Below are positions 41,065-49,844 of a stretch of 64,000 nt of DNA, one piece after another; the first letter of the stretch is position 1, and each line of letters starts with the position of its first letter. Location of the stretch: the NCBI GenBank assembly GCA_031459615.1, contig JAVKIE010000005.1, positions 62,001-126,000 on the forward strand, read 5' to 3'. Made by a program: the position numbers and the translations under genes. The notes beneath the pieces are model-generated. The model had not been told where the DNA came from and ran no database searches. It worked only from the letters and a program-made list of their open reading frames with translations. The stretch is from Calidihabitans tengchongensis (lineage in GTDB: Bacteria; Sysuimicrobiota; Sysuimicrobiia; Sysuimicrobiales; Kaftiobacteriaceae).

Positions 41065-41748
41065 CTACCCGCCGCCCAGCCGCCCCAGCAGGTCACGCCT
41101 CCGGCCCCGCGCCGTCGCCCGGCCCAACGCCAGCAGGTATGCGTGGGCTTTCAACAGGACGCGGGGATCCGGGGGGAGTGCACGCTCCACCCGCAGGCGC
41201 ACCTGCTCCGGGCCAGCGCGCCTGTCCACCCAGCCCAGGTCCCGCGCCACCCGCAGGATGTTGGTGTCCACGGGGAACACCGGACGGCCAAATTTGAAGA
41301 GCAGCACCACCGCCGCCGACTTGGGGCCGATCCCCGGCAGTTCCAGCAGCGCGCGCCAGGCGTCTGGCAGGGGGGCCGTCCGCAGGTACCGGCCCAGCGC
41401 GCGCACGCTTCCCCACCGGTCCTCGATGGCCTGCGCCAGGGCCACCAGGCGGCGGGCTTTCAGCCTGCCGAGCCCGATGCCGGCAATCATGGGGAAGATC
41501 TCCCGGGGGCGGGCGCGCGCCAGGCTTCGGAGGGTTCGGTGCCGCCCCCACAGGCGGGCCGTGGCCTCGCGGGCCTGGCGGGAGGTGGTCTGGTGAGACA
41601 GCACCGTGCCCACCAGTATCCGCAGCAGCGGATCCCGCCGGCGGGACCGCAGCCGTCTCAGGAGGCGGGTGGCGGCGGGGACCTCGCGGGGGATCCGCTC
41701 CAGCACCGACGGCAGTCGCCCCACTCCAGGAAGCACCCGGTCCCTCAA
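41065..41748 (-). CDS. Endonuclease III-like HhH-GPD protein without iron-sulfur cluster
   Basis: A 227-aa DNA glycosylase-like protein. LLRILVGTVLSHQTTSRQAR resembles the Nth first helix. LELPGIGPKSAAVVLLFKFG is the helix-hairpin-helix with the catalytic Lys (about 143). FPVDTNILRVARDLGW contains the catalytic Asp (about 161). The C-terminus ends in an arginine-rich ARGRRRDLLGRLGGG tail, and the four cluster cysteines of Nth/MutY are absent. Base specificity is unknown. It is the third HhH-GPD enzyme in the window and stands alone between tctC and the accessory island. Confidence 0.88.
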   Translation of the reverse strand: MRDRVLPGVGRLPSVLERIPREVPAATRLLRRLRSRRRDPLLRILVGTVLSHQTTSRQAREATARLWGRHRTLRSLARARPREIFPMIAGIGLGRLKARRLVALAQAIEDRWGSVRALGRYLRTAPLPDAWRALLELPGIGPKSAAVVLLFKFGRPVFPVDTNILRVARDLGWVDRRAGPEQVRLRVERALPPDPRVLLKAHAYLLALGRATARGRRRDLLGRLGGG

Positions 41749-41900
41749 TCTTCAGGCGACCACTCCACGCGCCATCACCGGGCTGCTACGGTGCGGCGGG
41801 AAGACTTCCTGCTTTCCGGGCTGAGAGCAGCAGGGCCGGGAGCGACGTCACGCGCTCACCACGCGCACAGCCATCAGAGGACGCGCCGAGGACACCGGGG

Positions 41901-41925
41901 GGCCTCCCAGAGGGAGAGGGCCCGC
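41901..41925. repeat. Degenerate half of the palindromic repeat
   Basis: Read on the minus strand, GGGCCCTCTCCCTCTGGGAGGCC matches one arm and loop of the CCCTCTCCC-GGGAGAGGG core but the second arm is diverged. It lies in the 196-nt gap between the Nth-like gene and the end of the island, which otherwise shows nothing. Confidence 0.4.
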
Positions 41926-41944
41926 CACGGCCGCTGGCGGACCC

Positions 41945-43708
41945 TCATAGAACGACCGTCAGGGCCCCCTCGAATGGTGGGACCTCCGCCCAGTGTTCCA
42001 CAACCTCGCCCTTGCGGTCCGCGTAGACTGCCACCTCCAGGGGCATCGGGGTCCGCCCGGCGAGTATGCAACTCACCTCGCCCGTTGGAGTGCGATCCAC
42101 CCGGATCAGGCGGGTGGTGTGCCGGGCACGGGCGTAGTGGGCGATGTGGTCGTAGCTGACGTTGCGCTTGGGCAGCCTCGACGTCAGCGCCTCGTACCGC
42201 TCCAGCAATGCGCGCCACTCGCCGGGAGCGAGCGCCTGGGTGAAGTGCGAGTGAGTGATGGATCCTCCGAAGAAAAGACTGTTCAGCCCCAGACGGGTGT
42301 GCTCCGCCAGCCGCCGGGCAGCGGCATCCACATCGTTCGCCGGACGCAAAGGGAGGGTGAGGCCGTTAAGGAAGTCCCACGTCTGTTCCCCAAATCCGCC
42401 AGCGCGATTGTAGAGGAAGCGTTCCCCCCCTGGGAGATAAGCCCTGGCGGCATCGAAGGTTGGGTAGTGGTTGAATACAACGAAGAAGTCGTCATAAGGA
42501 GCCGGCAGGAAGTCCATAGCATAGGACATGGAGCCATAGGGGGCCGGGCGCCAGTCCTCGTGGATGTCCCCCCACCGCTCCCCCGGCAAAGTCACGTTCA
42601 TTTTGAAAACGATGCCTCGCTCCCGCAGGAAGGGGACGACGGCGGGAGTCCACTCATGGTCGTGGTCGCTGAGGATTCGTGATGGCACAATACCCCATCG
42701 GCGAAACGTGTCGTCCATTTCCGCCATAAGAACACGGATTTCCTCAACCGTGTATGGGCGATCGCCCGGTCCGTAGAAGAGGCCCGTCCCCGGGGCCAGG
42801 GTGTGGGGAGCGAAGTCGGCGCGCCCCTCGACGAACAGCTGCCGCGCCCGGGCGGCACCCTCCGGCGTGAGCGCTCTCAGGCAGACACACAACGTCGGGC
42901 GGTGGCCAAACTCGTTGAGCACGTCCACAAAGGCCAAATCCGCAGCGGAGCGCCACAGCCCATGGCAGTCGTCGATGCGCAGGCGGACAAACGGGGGCAT
43001 CCGCAACATAGCGAAGGGTTTGCGAGCGACCCAAACGATGCTCTTCCAGAAGAGGTCGTCCAACCCGTGGGCATGGCCCAGGTAGGAACGGGTCCAGATC
43101 TTGGGGGACACCAGCCATTGCACGACGCGTCCGGCACCCATCCGGCGAGCGACGAGGGCAGGAGCCTCGGTAAGGGATATCGCGAGAACCTCAAGATCCG
43201 GTTCTTCGGCCCGAGCGAGAGTGAGGGGGGCGGGAGTGCGCAGCCGGTGGACGACGCCGGCCTCCTGCGTGGACGTGATAAAGTGATCGGATCGGGTGAT
43301 GACAATCCCGTCGGCATCAGATGTGGGAATCTGACCAGATCTCCCGGCGCCCCGCAGACCCACCGCGTGACGGAGGAGGGGATCGTAACCGGCTAGATCC
43401 CCATCGAGAATGACGAGCCCCGTCCCATCGCGTTCCACGCCGCTCAGGATATGCGCAACGGCGGTCGACGACAAAGCGGGACCCAGGTGTTCCTGGGCGA
43501 CGACAAGCGCAGCCACTGAGGAGAGATCCAGGGCAGTGATGTCTTGGGAGCCGATATCCCAGAGGTAGTAAGGGATTCCGAAGTGCTCAAGGGCGGCGAA
43601 GACGGCCTCGGGGAGCTGAAGGTACTCAGACCGCGCGCGGTCTACCAGCAGCACCACCGCCCCGCTGCCGCCGCTCTGGTGGGGTCGAAGGGAAGGGGCG
43701 CCGGGCAT
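41945..43708 (-). CDS. Large NodB-like (polysaccharide deacetylase fold) protein, unknown function
   Basis: A 587-aa soluble protein with no signal peptide. The N-terminal 200 residues look like a flavodoxin/glutamine-amidotransferase-type alpha/beta domain (VVLLVDRARSEYLQLPEAVF, LVILDGDLAGYD). The middle (about 245-450) resembles the NodB/deacetylase barrel: VRLRIDDCHGLWRS as the Asp-Asp motif, DFAPHTLAPGTG, and SDHDHEWTPAVVPFLRERGI. The last 90 residues are strand-rich. It is the last gene after an NMT1-type ABC importer (15 nt after the permease). The ATG at 43708 has AGGAG 9 nt upstream. A hydrolase acting on the imported compound or its conjugate is a guess. Confidence 0.7.
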   Translation of the reverse strand: MPGAPSLRPHQSGGSGAVVLLVDRARSEYLQLPEAVFAALEHFGIPYYLWDIGSQDITALDLSSVAALVVAQEHLGPALSSTAVAHILSGVERDGTGLVILDGDLAGYDPLLRHAVGLRGAGRSGQIPTSDADGIVITRSDHFITSTQEAGVVHRLRTPAPLTLARAEEPDLEVLAISLTEAPALVARRMGAGRVVQWLVSPKIWTRSYLGHAHGLDDLFWKSIVWVARKPFAMLRMPPFVRLRIDDCHGLWRSAADLAFVDVLNEFGHRPTLCVCLRALTPEGAARARQLFVEGRADFAPHTLAPGTGLFYGPGDRPYTVEEIRVLMAEMDDTFRRWGIVPSRILSDHDHEWTPAVVPFLRERGIVFKMNVTLPGERWGDIHEDWRPAPYGSMSYAMDFLPAPYDDFFVVFNHYPTFDAARAYLPGGERFLYNRAGGFGEQTWDFLNGLTLPLRPANDVDAAARRLAEHTRLGLNSLFFGGSITHSHFTQALAPGEWRALLERYEALTSRLPKRNVSYDHIAHYARARHTTRLIRVDRTPTGEVSCILAGRTPMPLEVAVYADRKGEVVEHWAEVPPFEGALTVVL

Positions 43709-43722
43709 CGTTCCCCACTCCT

Positions 43723-44508
43723 TCAGCTCCGAGCCCAAGGGGAGATGAGCCTCTCGAGGGCCTCCACACCGTAGTACAGGAGGATGCTCATGATCGTGAG
43801 CAGCGCGAGCGCCCCGAACCCCAAGGACGTGTTGAGCTGCGAAGTTGCAGCCAGGATGAGGTAGCCCAGACCACGCTCCGCACTGACGAACTCGCCGATC
43901 ACCGCCCCGATGACCGCCAGGGTGATGGCCACCTTCAACCCCACGAAAAGGTAAGGCAGAGATGTGGGAAAGCGGATCTTCACGAAGACCTGAGAGGTGG
44001 AAGGAGAGAGCGAGCGAACGAGGTCCATCAGTTCAGGGGGAACCGCGGTCAGTCCCGTGACCGTGCTCACGACGATGGGGAAGAAGCAGACGAGGAAAAC
44101 CACTACAATCTTGGGTAATTCCCCGTAGCCGAGCCAGATGAGAAGGAGGGGAGCGATGGCCACCTTGGGTACTGACTGCAGGCCAAGCAGGAGTGGATAG
44201 AAGGTGCTGTACAAGATCGGGACATGGACCACCAGCGCAGCCAGGGGAATGCCCACGGCAATGGCTATGCCAAAACCCGCCAGGGTTTCGTAGAGGGTGA
44301 CCCCGACGTGGTAGGGAAGGCGGGATCCCCAAGCGGCTGTAGCCTGGACGATAGACAACGGGGATGGAAGGATCCAGACGGGTACCCGCAGCAAACGAGC
44401 GACACCCTCCCACAGAAGGACGACAACCACCACCGTCAGGACCGGGAGGATGGCGGGAACAGCCCAGCGGACCGGTAGCCAGGGTGTCTCCCGGAGCGGA
44501 ACCTTCAC
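43723..44508 (-). CDS. ABC transporter permease (SsuC/TauC type)
   Basis: A 261-aa permease with about six helices. PYHVGVTLYETLAGFGIAIA and LQSVPKVAIAPLLLIWLGYG are typical, and the EAA-like loop LVRSLSPSTSQVFVKIRFPT lacks the usual Gly-Ala core (SLSPS instead of xxGAS). It ends normally after ALERLISPWARS, unlike the fused permease at 4.9-6.6 kb. GTG start overlapping the ATPase stop (GTGA). Confidence 0.92.
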   Translation of the reverse strand: MKVPLRETPWLPVRWAVPAILPVLTVVVVVLLWEGVARLLRVPVWILPSPLSIVQATAAWGSRLPYHVGVTLYETLAGFGIAIAVGIPLAALVVHVPILYSTFYPLLLGLQSVPKVAIAPLLLIWLGYGELPKIVVVFLVCFFPIVVSTVTGLTAVPPELMDLVRSLSPSTSQVFVKIRFPTSLPYLFVGLKVAITLAVIGAVIGEFVSAERGLGYLILAATSQLNTSLGFGALALLTIMSILLYYGVEALERLISPWARS

Positions 44509-45275
44509 GGTCGTGCCTCCCGCCCACGGTGGAAGACCTGCTCGCGGATTTCCTCGACGTGTTCCCGGAACTCCGGCCAGAAAGCCATTTCCGTGGTGCG
44601 TGGCCGGGGCAGACGGACTGTGATGACTTTGGCCACCCGTCCCGGTCGTGGGGTCATGACGGCCACGCGGTCCGCCAACAGCACCGCCTCCGGGATGCTG
44701 TGGGTGACAAAAAGAATGGTTTTACGGTACTCTGTCCAGATGCGCAACAGCTCGAACCCCAATTCCTCCCGCGTCATGGCGTCCAGCGCGCCGAAGGGTT
44801 CGTCCATCAGAAGAACGGCAGGATCGTAGATGAGGGATCGGCAGATGGCCACCCGCTGCTGCATACCCCCGGAAAGCTCTCGAGGGAAGTGCCGCTCGAA
44901 ACCACCCAGGCCCACCAGGGCGAGGAGGCGACGGGCAGCGGGCACGAACTGGGCCCGGGCAAGGCCCAGGATCTCCACCGGCAGCAGAACGTTGTCCAGC
45001 GCAGACCGCCACGGTAACAGTACCGGATCCTGGAAAACGATGCCCACCTCCCGCGAGGGAGCGGCGACAACCTGGCCGTTGAGGAAGATCGTCCCGGTGG
45101 TGGGGGACTGCAGGCCCGCGATCAACTTGAGAAGGGTGGACTTACCGCATCCCGATGGCCCCACGAGGGTGAGGAACTCCCGCTCGCCGATGGAGAGGCT
45201 GACGTCCTCCAGAGCCCGGATGGGGGGCGACCGGCGGGGAAAGTAGATCTTCGAGACGCCGTTGACGACGATCAT
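44505..45275 (-). CDS. ABC transporter ATP-binding protein (SsuB/TauB type)
   Basis: A 256-aa ATPase with Walker A GPSGCGKST, Q-loop VFQDPVLLPWRSALDN, signature LSGGMQQRVAICRSL, Walker B VLLMDEPFGALD and switch VTHSIPEA. The ATG at 45275 has GGAGG 5 nt upstream. It pairs with the adjacent permease and, 68 nt upstream, the NMT1-type receptor. Confidence 0.94.
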   Translation of the reverse strand: MIVVNGVSKIYFPRRSPPIRALEDVSLSIGEREFLTLVGPSGCGKSTLLKLIAGLQSPTTGTIFLNGQVVAAPSREVGIVFQDPVLLPWRSALDNVLLPVEILGLARAQFVPAARRLLALVGLGGFERHFPRELSGGMQQRVAICRSLIYDPAVLLMDEPFGALDAMTREELGFELLRIWTEYRKTILFVTHSIPEAVLLADRVAVMTPRPGRVAKVITVRLPRPRTTEMAFWPEFREHVEEIREQVFHRGREARP

Positions 45276-45343
45276 CCGCGCCTCCACCGGTTCCTCACTG
45301 GTCACCCCGGCCCCTGATACACCCTGATGCTGGACGAGACGCG

Positions 45344-46345
45344 TCACGGCCTTCCGGCGAACCCCGGAACATAGATGTCTTCGACCCGCACCGGCAGGCG
45401 CAGGGTGAAGACATCGCTGATGACTTGCAGCGTCCGCCACACCCGCAGGCGATCAACGTATCCAAGGCCACGCTGTTGGGTGAGCGGTGTCGTGGCCAGC
45501 TCGCGGACCGCCTCCGTTTCCCCCTGGCCGACGTCCGGTTCGATCTGCGGGTGGTACTTGTTGATGATGCGTCCGGCCTCGGAGGGGTCCCGGAAGGCCT
45601 CCTCCATACCGCGGACGGTGGCGCGGACGAAGGCACGCAGCACGTCGGGCTGTCGCCGGATGGTTTCCTCCGCAGCGATCAGACCGTTACCGTAATAGTC
45701 CAGCCCCACGTCGGCGTAGGCCAGACGGACCAGCTCCTTGGGCGCCACACGCTTGCGCAGGAGCGGCTCTCCCACGATGAACTGTCCCACGGCATCCACC
45801 CGCCCCGTGGCGAGGAGGCCCGGCAGGGCCGCGCTGTCCGTGAAGACCCATCGAACGGCATCCTTGTTGATGCCGGCCCACTTGGCGTAAACAGGGAAAA
45901 GAGCAGGGACGGCACTCCCGGCCGTATCGGCCACGGTTCGCCCTTCCAGATCGCGGGGGAATCGGATGCCCGAGTCCCGCAAAGCGTAAATGGCGTGCGG
46001 AGGTCGGGCGTAGACGACTGCCAGGAGCTTAACCGGTACGCCGTCGTTGCCCCGGGCGAGGATGAGCGTCCCCGCGTCGGCAAACCCTATCAGCGCCCGC
46101 CCGGCGCCTACCTGTTTGATGGCATCGGCGGAGCCGCCGCCGCGCACGATCTCCACATCCAGGCCCTCCTGCCGGTAATACCCCCGATCCAGGGCCACGT
46201 AGAAGTAGGCGTGCCGCCCGTTGAACCCGAAGTCCGTGGTGAAGATGACTTTGCGGAGCGGCTGACCGCCAGCGGGCAGACCCGTCCCCACGACGACTAC
46301 CGCGCCCAGGACGACCGGCCACCACATGGTCGACAGCCTCTTCAC
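45344..46345 (-). CDS. NMT1/THI5-type ABC substrate-binding protein
   Basis: A 333-aa exported receptor. Signal peptide (MWWPVVLGAVVVVGTGLPAG) then VIFTTDFGFNGRHAYFYVAL and DRGYYRQEGLDVEIVRGGGS, the NMT1/THI5 opening. This subfamily includes pyrimidine (HMP, formylaminopyrimidine) receptors and sulfonate receptors. The ligand is unknown; neighbouring enzymes suggest a compound yielding a carboxylic acid. The GTG at 46345 has GGAGGT upstream. Confidence 0.9.
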   Translation of the reverse strand: MKRLSTMWWPVVLGAVVVVGTGLPAGGQPLRKVIFTTDFGFNGRHAYFYVALDRGYYRQEGLDVEIVRGGGSADAIKQVGAGRALIGFADAGTLILARGNDGVPVKLLAVVYARPPHAIYALRDSGIRFPRDLEGRTVADTAGSAVPALFPVYAKWAGINKDAVRWVFTDSAALPGLLATGRVDAVGQFIVGEPLLRKRVAPKELVRLAYADVGLDYYGNGLIAAEETIRRQPDVLRAFVRATVRGMEEAFRDPSEAGRIINKYHPQIEPDVGQGETEAVRELATTPLTQQRGLGYVDRLRVWRTLQVISDVFTLRLPVRVEDIYVPGFAGRP

Positions 46346-46372
46346 AGAACCACCTCCCTTCCCTCAGTGTGG

Positions 46373-47404
46373 TCAGATGACGTCCAGGCGGACTTGGGAC
46401 AGGCGCGCGCGCGACTCGGCGTCCAGAGCATGGTCGCGGAGCGGAACCTCCAGCGTCCGGACGACGCCGCAAAGCTCCGTGGAGAGGTAGCGCAGACCGT
46501 TATCCGGAATGAGGGTGACCACAGTGCGGAGGTCAGGGTACCTCCCGGCTAGGCGGAGCGCGGCAACGACATTGCACCCGGCCGAGATCCCACAGAAGAT
46601 GCCCTCTTCCCGCGCCAGGCGCCGCGCCATGGCGATAGCTTCCTCCGAGCGGACGCGCACCACGCCGTCGAGGAGGCGTAGGTCCAGCACTCGCGGCACA
46701 AACCCGTCCCCGATGCCTTCAATTTTGTGAACACCCCATTTTTCACCCGAAAGGATGGCGCACTCCGACGGCTCGGCAGCGTAGACACGTACGGTCGGCT
46801 TACGTTCCTTGAGATAGCGGGCGACCCCCGTGAGAGTTCCTCCCGTGCCAACCGCCGCAACAAAAGCGTCCACCGCCTCGCCCGCCTGCTCCCAGATCTC
46901 CGGTCCGGTGGTCAGGTAGTGCGCCTCCGGATTGTCCAGGTTGTTGAACTGGTCGACCACCCAGTACCGATCTGGGGCCGCGGCGACGATCTCCCGCACT
47001 TTCCGTACGACCAGGTCGACGTCGCTTTCGCCTCCGGGCGTGAAGATCACCTCCGCACCGTACGCCCGAATCACGGCGCTGCGCTCGGCGGACATCCCCT
47101 CGGGCATGACGATGACCACCGGATATCCCCTGGCCGCCCCCACCATAGCCGTGGCGATGCCGGTATTGCCGGTGGTCCCTTCGATGATCGTCATCCCCGG
47201 ACGCAGCTCACCGCGCCGTTCCGCCTGGGCCACCATATAGGGAAGGATCCGGTCCTTGACACTGCCACTGGGGCCGAAGTACTCAAGCTTGGCCAGGACA
47301 GCGGCATGCACCCCTGCGGTCACACGCCTCAATTGGACCATGGGCGTGGCGCCCACCGTCTCCAGGATGCTGGGAGCAACGGATATGCGGGTCACGGTTC
47401 CCAT
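46373..47404 (-). CDS. Cysteine synthase/cystathionine beta-synthase-fold PLP enzyme
   Basis: A 343-aa PLP-dependent beta-replacement or elimination enzyme. FGPSGSVKDRILPYMV carries the PLP lysine, EGTTGNTGIATAMVGAA the substrate/phosphate loop and FVAAVGTGGTLTGVARYL the cofactor phosphate site. Length and motifs match O-acetylserine sulfhydrylase, but context (between a binding protein and an acyl-CoA synthetase) suggests a catabolic C-S or C-O lyase or an amino-acid variant. The ATG has GGGAGG 6 nt upstream and overlaps the preceding gene by 13 nt. Confidence 0.9.
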   Translation of the reverse strand: MGTVTRISVAPSILETVGATPMVQLRRVTAGVHAAVLAKLEYFGPSGSVKDRILPYMVAQAERRGELRPGMTIIEGTTGNTGIATAMVGAARGYPVVIVMPEGMSAERSAVIRAYGAEVIFTPGGESDVDLVVRKVREIVAAAPDRYWVVDQFNNLDNPEAHYLTTGPEIWEQAGEAVDAFVAAVGTGGTLTGVARYLKERKPTVRVYAAEPSECAILSGEKWGVHKIEGIGDGFVPRVLDLRLLDGVVRVRSEEAIAMARRLAREEGIFCGISAGCNVVAALRLAGRYPDLRTVVTLIPDNGLRYLSTELCGVVRTLEVPLRDHALDAESRARLSQVRLDVI

Positions 47405-48828
47405 GCAGTCCTCCCGGGTGTGGGGATGTCCGCTTTTGTCCGACGCCGAACAGCCGCCCAGCGCGCCAGGGCCGCGAGCGACCGCACAGCCACACGGGGG
47501 TTGGGCGCAACGGGGACGCCCAGTCCTTCCAGCGCGTGTAGCCAGCGCTCCCGAACCTCTCCCCCGTAGATGACCAGGACGAAAGCCTTGTGGGGATGGC
47601 GCTCGCGCAGACCGGCAAAGACCTCGCGCACGTCAGGAAAGTCAGCGTTGGGAGGAGCCAGCAGGATGGCCAGGACCATGTCGGTGTGGGGGTCGGCCAG
47701 GACTGCCTCCAGCGCTGCCTCGTGGCCTCGGCGGTTCCCGTGAACCTCAAGAGCGACCCAGAGATCCGCAGGATTTGCGGGAACCTGCCAGGCCGGGAGG
47801 AGAGCGGCTAGGCGTTCCCGCGTTGCCGGGGCGAACTCGGCGAGTTCCAGGCCAGCGGACACGATCTCATCCACCGCCATGACCCCAAGGGCCCCACTGT
47901 AACTGACCACAGCCACGCGGGGTCCTGCCGGAGGTGACGACCATGCGAGAACCCGCAGGGTGAGAAGGAAGTCCTCAACGCCCTCCGCCCGCAGCACGCC
48001 ATGCTGGCGGAGGGCGCCGTCCAGAACCCGATCGTCGACCGCCAGGGCCCCTGTGTGCGAGGCGGAGGCCGACGCCCCCGGGACGGTGCGGCCCGGCTTG
48101 AGCAGCACCACTGGCTTCGTTTCACCGACCCGGCCGGCCGTCTGCAAAAAAGCGCGGACGTCCCGAATTTCTTCGAGATAGAAACCGACCACGCCTACCT
48201 CGGGATCTCCTGCCGCTGCGTGGAGGAAGTCGATCTCATCGACGTCGATCTTATTGCCGGCGTCTACGCTCATGCGGACGCCCGGCCGCTGCGTGGGACG
48301 GGACATTTCCTGCAGCATGACCGCGCCCGCGAAGATCCCCGTCTGCGCGAAGATGGCGATGGGACCCGGCGTCCACGAGGGGAAGGGAACGAAGGATCCG
48401 TAGAGCCGACGATGAGGAACGACGAGCCCGATGGTGTTGGGCCCGATGGCCAGCATGCCGCTGCGGCGGATGATATCAACGAGGCGCGCCTGCTCCCGAC
48501 GGCCCTCGGCGTCCGCCTCTCCGAACCCGGAGGTGATGATACACACCGCCCGCACGCCGGCAGCGGCGCACTCCTCCACCACAGGACAGACAGCGGCCCG
48601 TGGGAGGACGACGAAAGCGAGATCCGGGGCAGCGGGGAGATCACCCACCCGGGCGTAGGCTGTGTACCCGAGTACAGTGTCGGCTCGAGGGTTGACAGGA
48701 TAGAGGGGTCCGGAAAATCCTCCATCCACGAGGTTCTTGAACAGGATACCTCCCGCCTTGGCCGGATTCGTGGAAGCGCCCACGACGGCAACGGACCGCG
48801 GAGACAGCAGGGGACGAAGGTCGCGCAC
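47392..48828 (-). CDS. ADP-forming acyl-CoA synthetase, alpha (CoA-binding/ligase) subunit
   Basis: A 478-aa protein. The CoA-binding Rossmann domain (SPRSVAVVGASTNPAKAGGI, LYPVNPRADTVLGYTAYARV) is followed by succinyl-CoA-ligase-like domains. KPVVLLKPGRTVPGASASAS followed by HTGALA includes the phosphohistidine region. The GTG at 48828 lies 2 nt after the beta subunit stop with GGAGG 7 nt upstream. With the adjacent ATP-grasp protein it should convert a carboxylic acid to its CoA ester while making or using ATP/ADP. The acid is unidentified. Confidence 0.9.
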   Translation of the reverse strand: MRDLRPLLSPRSVAVVGASTNPAKAGGILFKNLVDGGFSGPLYPVNPRADTVLGYTAYARVGDLPAAPDLAFVVLPRAAVCPVVEECAAAGVRAVCIITSGFGEADAEGRREQARLVDIIRRSGMLAIGPNTIGLVVPHRRLYGSFVPFPSWTPGPIAIFAQTGIFAGAVMLQEMSRPTQRPGVRMSVDAGNKIDVDEIDFLHAAAGDPEVGVVGFYLEEIRDVRAFLQTAGRVGETKPVVLLKPGRTVPGASASASHTGALAVDDRVLDGALRQHGVLRAEGVEDFLLTLRVLAWSSPPAGPRVAVVSYSGALGVMAVDEIVSAGLELAEFAPATRERLAALLPAWQVPANPADLWVALEVHGNRRGHEAALEAVLADPHTDMVLAILLAPPNADFPDVREVFAGLRERHPHKAFVLVIYGGEVRERWLHALEGLGVPVAPNPRVAVRSLAALARWAAVRRRTKADIPTPGRTAWEP

Positions 48829-48830
48829 CC

Positions 48831-49535
48831 CTAGGCCTCCGGAGGTTCGAGTATTACGAGGGCGTCCAGGGCTGCGCAACCATCTCGGCTGACCGCCAGG
48901 GGGTTGATGTCCACTTCGCGTATTGCCGAGAGTCGAGGATCGGCAGCGATTCCGCCCACCGTTACCAGGGTATGGATGAGCGCATCGCGCCCCTTCGGAG
49001 AGAGGGCTCTCACCCATCCCCGGCTGCCATCTCCCACTTCGGAGACCAGCGTATCTGCTTCCGCAGGCCCCAGCGGGGCCAAGCGGAACCGAACTTCTCC
49101 CCGCGCCTCCACCGTGAGGCCCCCCAGGCCAAACATGATCACCGGACCGAAGCGAGGAAGACGGGCGTATCCCACGATGCACTCCACGTCCCCGGGGAGG
49201 TACTGTTCCACCAGCACTCCCTGGACCGGAGAACCCGCCTGCACGGCACGATCCATGAGATACCGAAAACACTCCCGGACACAGCCAGGGGGGATCGGAC
49301 ACGCGACCCACCCCAGACGACTCTTGTGCGTGACTCCCGGAGCCACCACTTTGAGGGCCACCACACCCAGCTCCCGGGCCACAGCCTCAGCTTCCTCCGC
49401 AGTACGCGCCACCCCGCCGCGAGGGACAGAAATTCCCAGCGCGGCAAGCAGCCGTTTGGCCTCGGGTTCAGTGAGGATCGTTCGGGCAGTTGCGCGAACG
49501 CCCTCAAGTGGGTCGCGGAACGTCAGGTCGGCCAT
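48831..49535 (-). CDS. ADP-forming acyl-CoA synthetase, beta (ATP-grasp) subunit
   Basis: A 234-aa ATP-grasp domain protein: LTEPEAKRLLAALGISVPRG, VVALKVVAPGVTHKSRLGWV, GVLVEQYLPGDVECIVGYAR and GPVIMFGLGGLTVEARGEVR are the family's segments. AIREVDINPLAVSRDG contains the metal-binding Asp/Asn. It is encoded separately from and immediately before the alpha subunit, whereas many bacteria have them fused. ATG start at 49535. Confidence 0.92.
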   Translation of the reverse strand: MADLTFRDPLEGVRATARTILTEPEAKRLLAALGISVPRGGVARTAEEAEAVARELGVVALKVVAPGVTHKSRLGWVACPIPPGCVRECFRYLMDRAVQAGSPVQGVLVEQYLPGDVECIVGYARLPRFGPVIMFGLGGLTVEARGEVRFRLAPLGPAEADTLVSEVGDGSRGWVRALSPKGRDALIHTLVTVGGIAADPRLSAIREVDINPLAVSRDGCAALDALVILEPPEA

Positions 49536-49844
49536 CGTCGCACCGCCTCAGGGTGCCAAGTCGGACGAGACCTGTACTTCGAGGCCCCAACCGGGCGCTG
49601 AAAACGATGGCCGTGGCCCCGGTCCGTGAGGCGACAGTCTGGCGGGACGGCTCCCGATCGTAGAAGGGCAGGCACTCACCTGCAAGCCCCGCCCCAGGTG
49701 GTCAAGTCCGAATCTCGAAGATATGGTTGAAAACCACCCGCCGGTGCTGGCGCCCACTCCCGATTGGAGCCTCCAAACAGTGACCGCCCTCTGTTCGTCC
49801 ACATCAGCCCCTCGCGTGCGCACACCACGTCCAGACAGGACAGA
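49536..49844. other. Gene-free interval in the accessory island
   Basis: About 310 nt between the acyl-CoA synthetase genes and the zinc dehydrogenase gene. No coding frame with a ribosome site, RNA gene or repeat is recognisable. It must hold a promoter for the downstream minus-strand genes if they are not read through from the dehydrogenase, but no convincing hexamers stand out. Confidence 0.5.
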
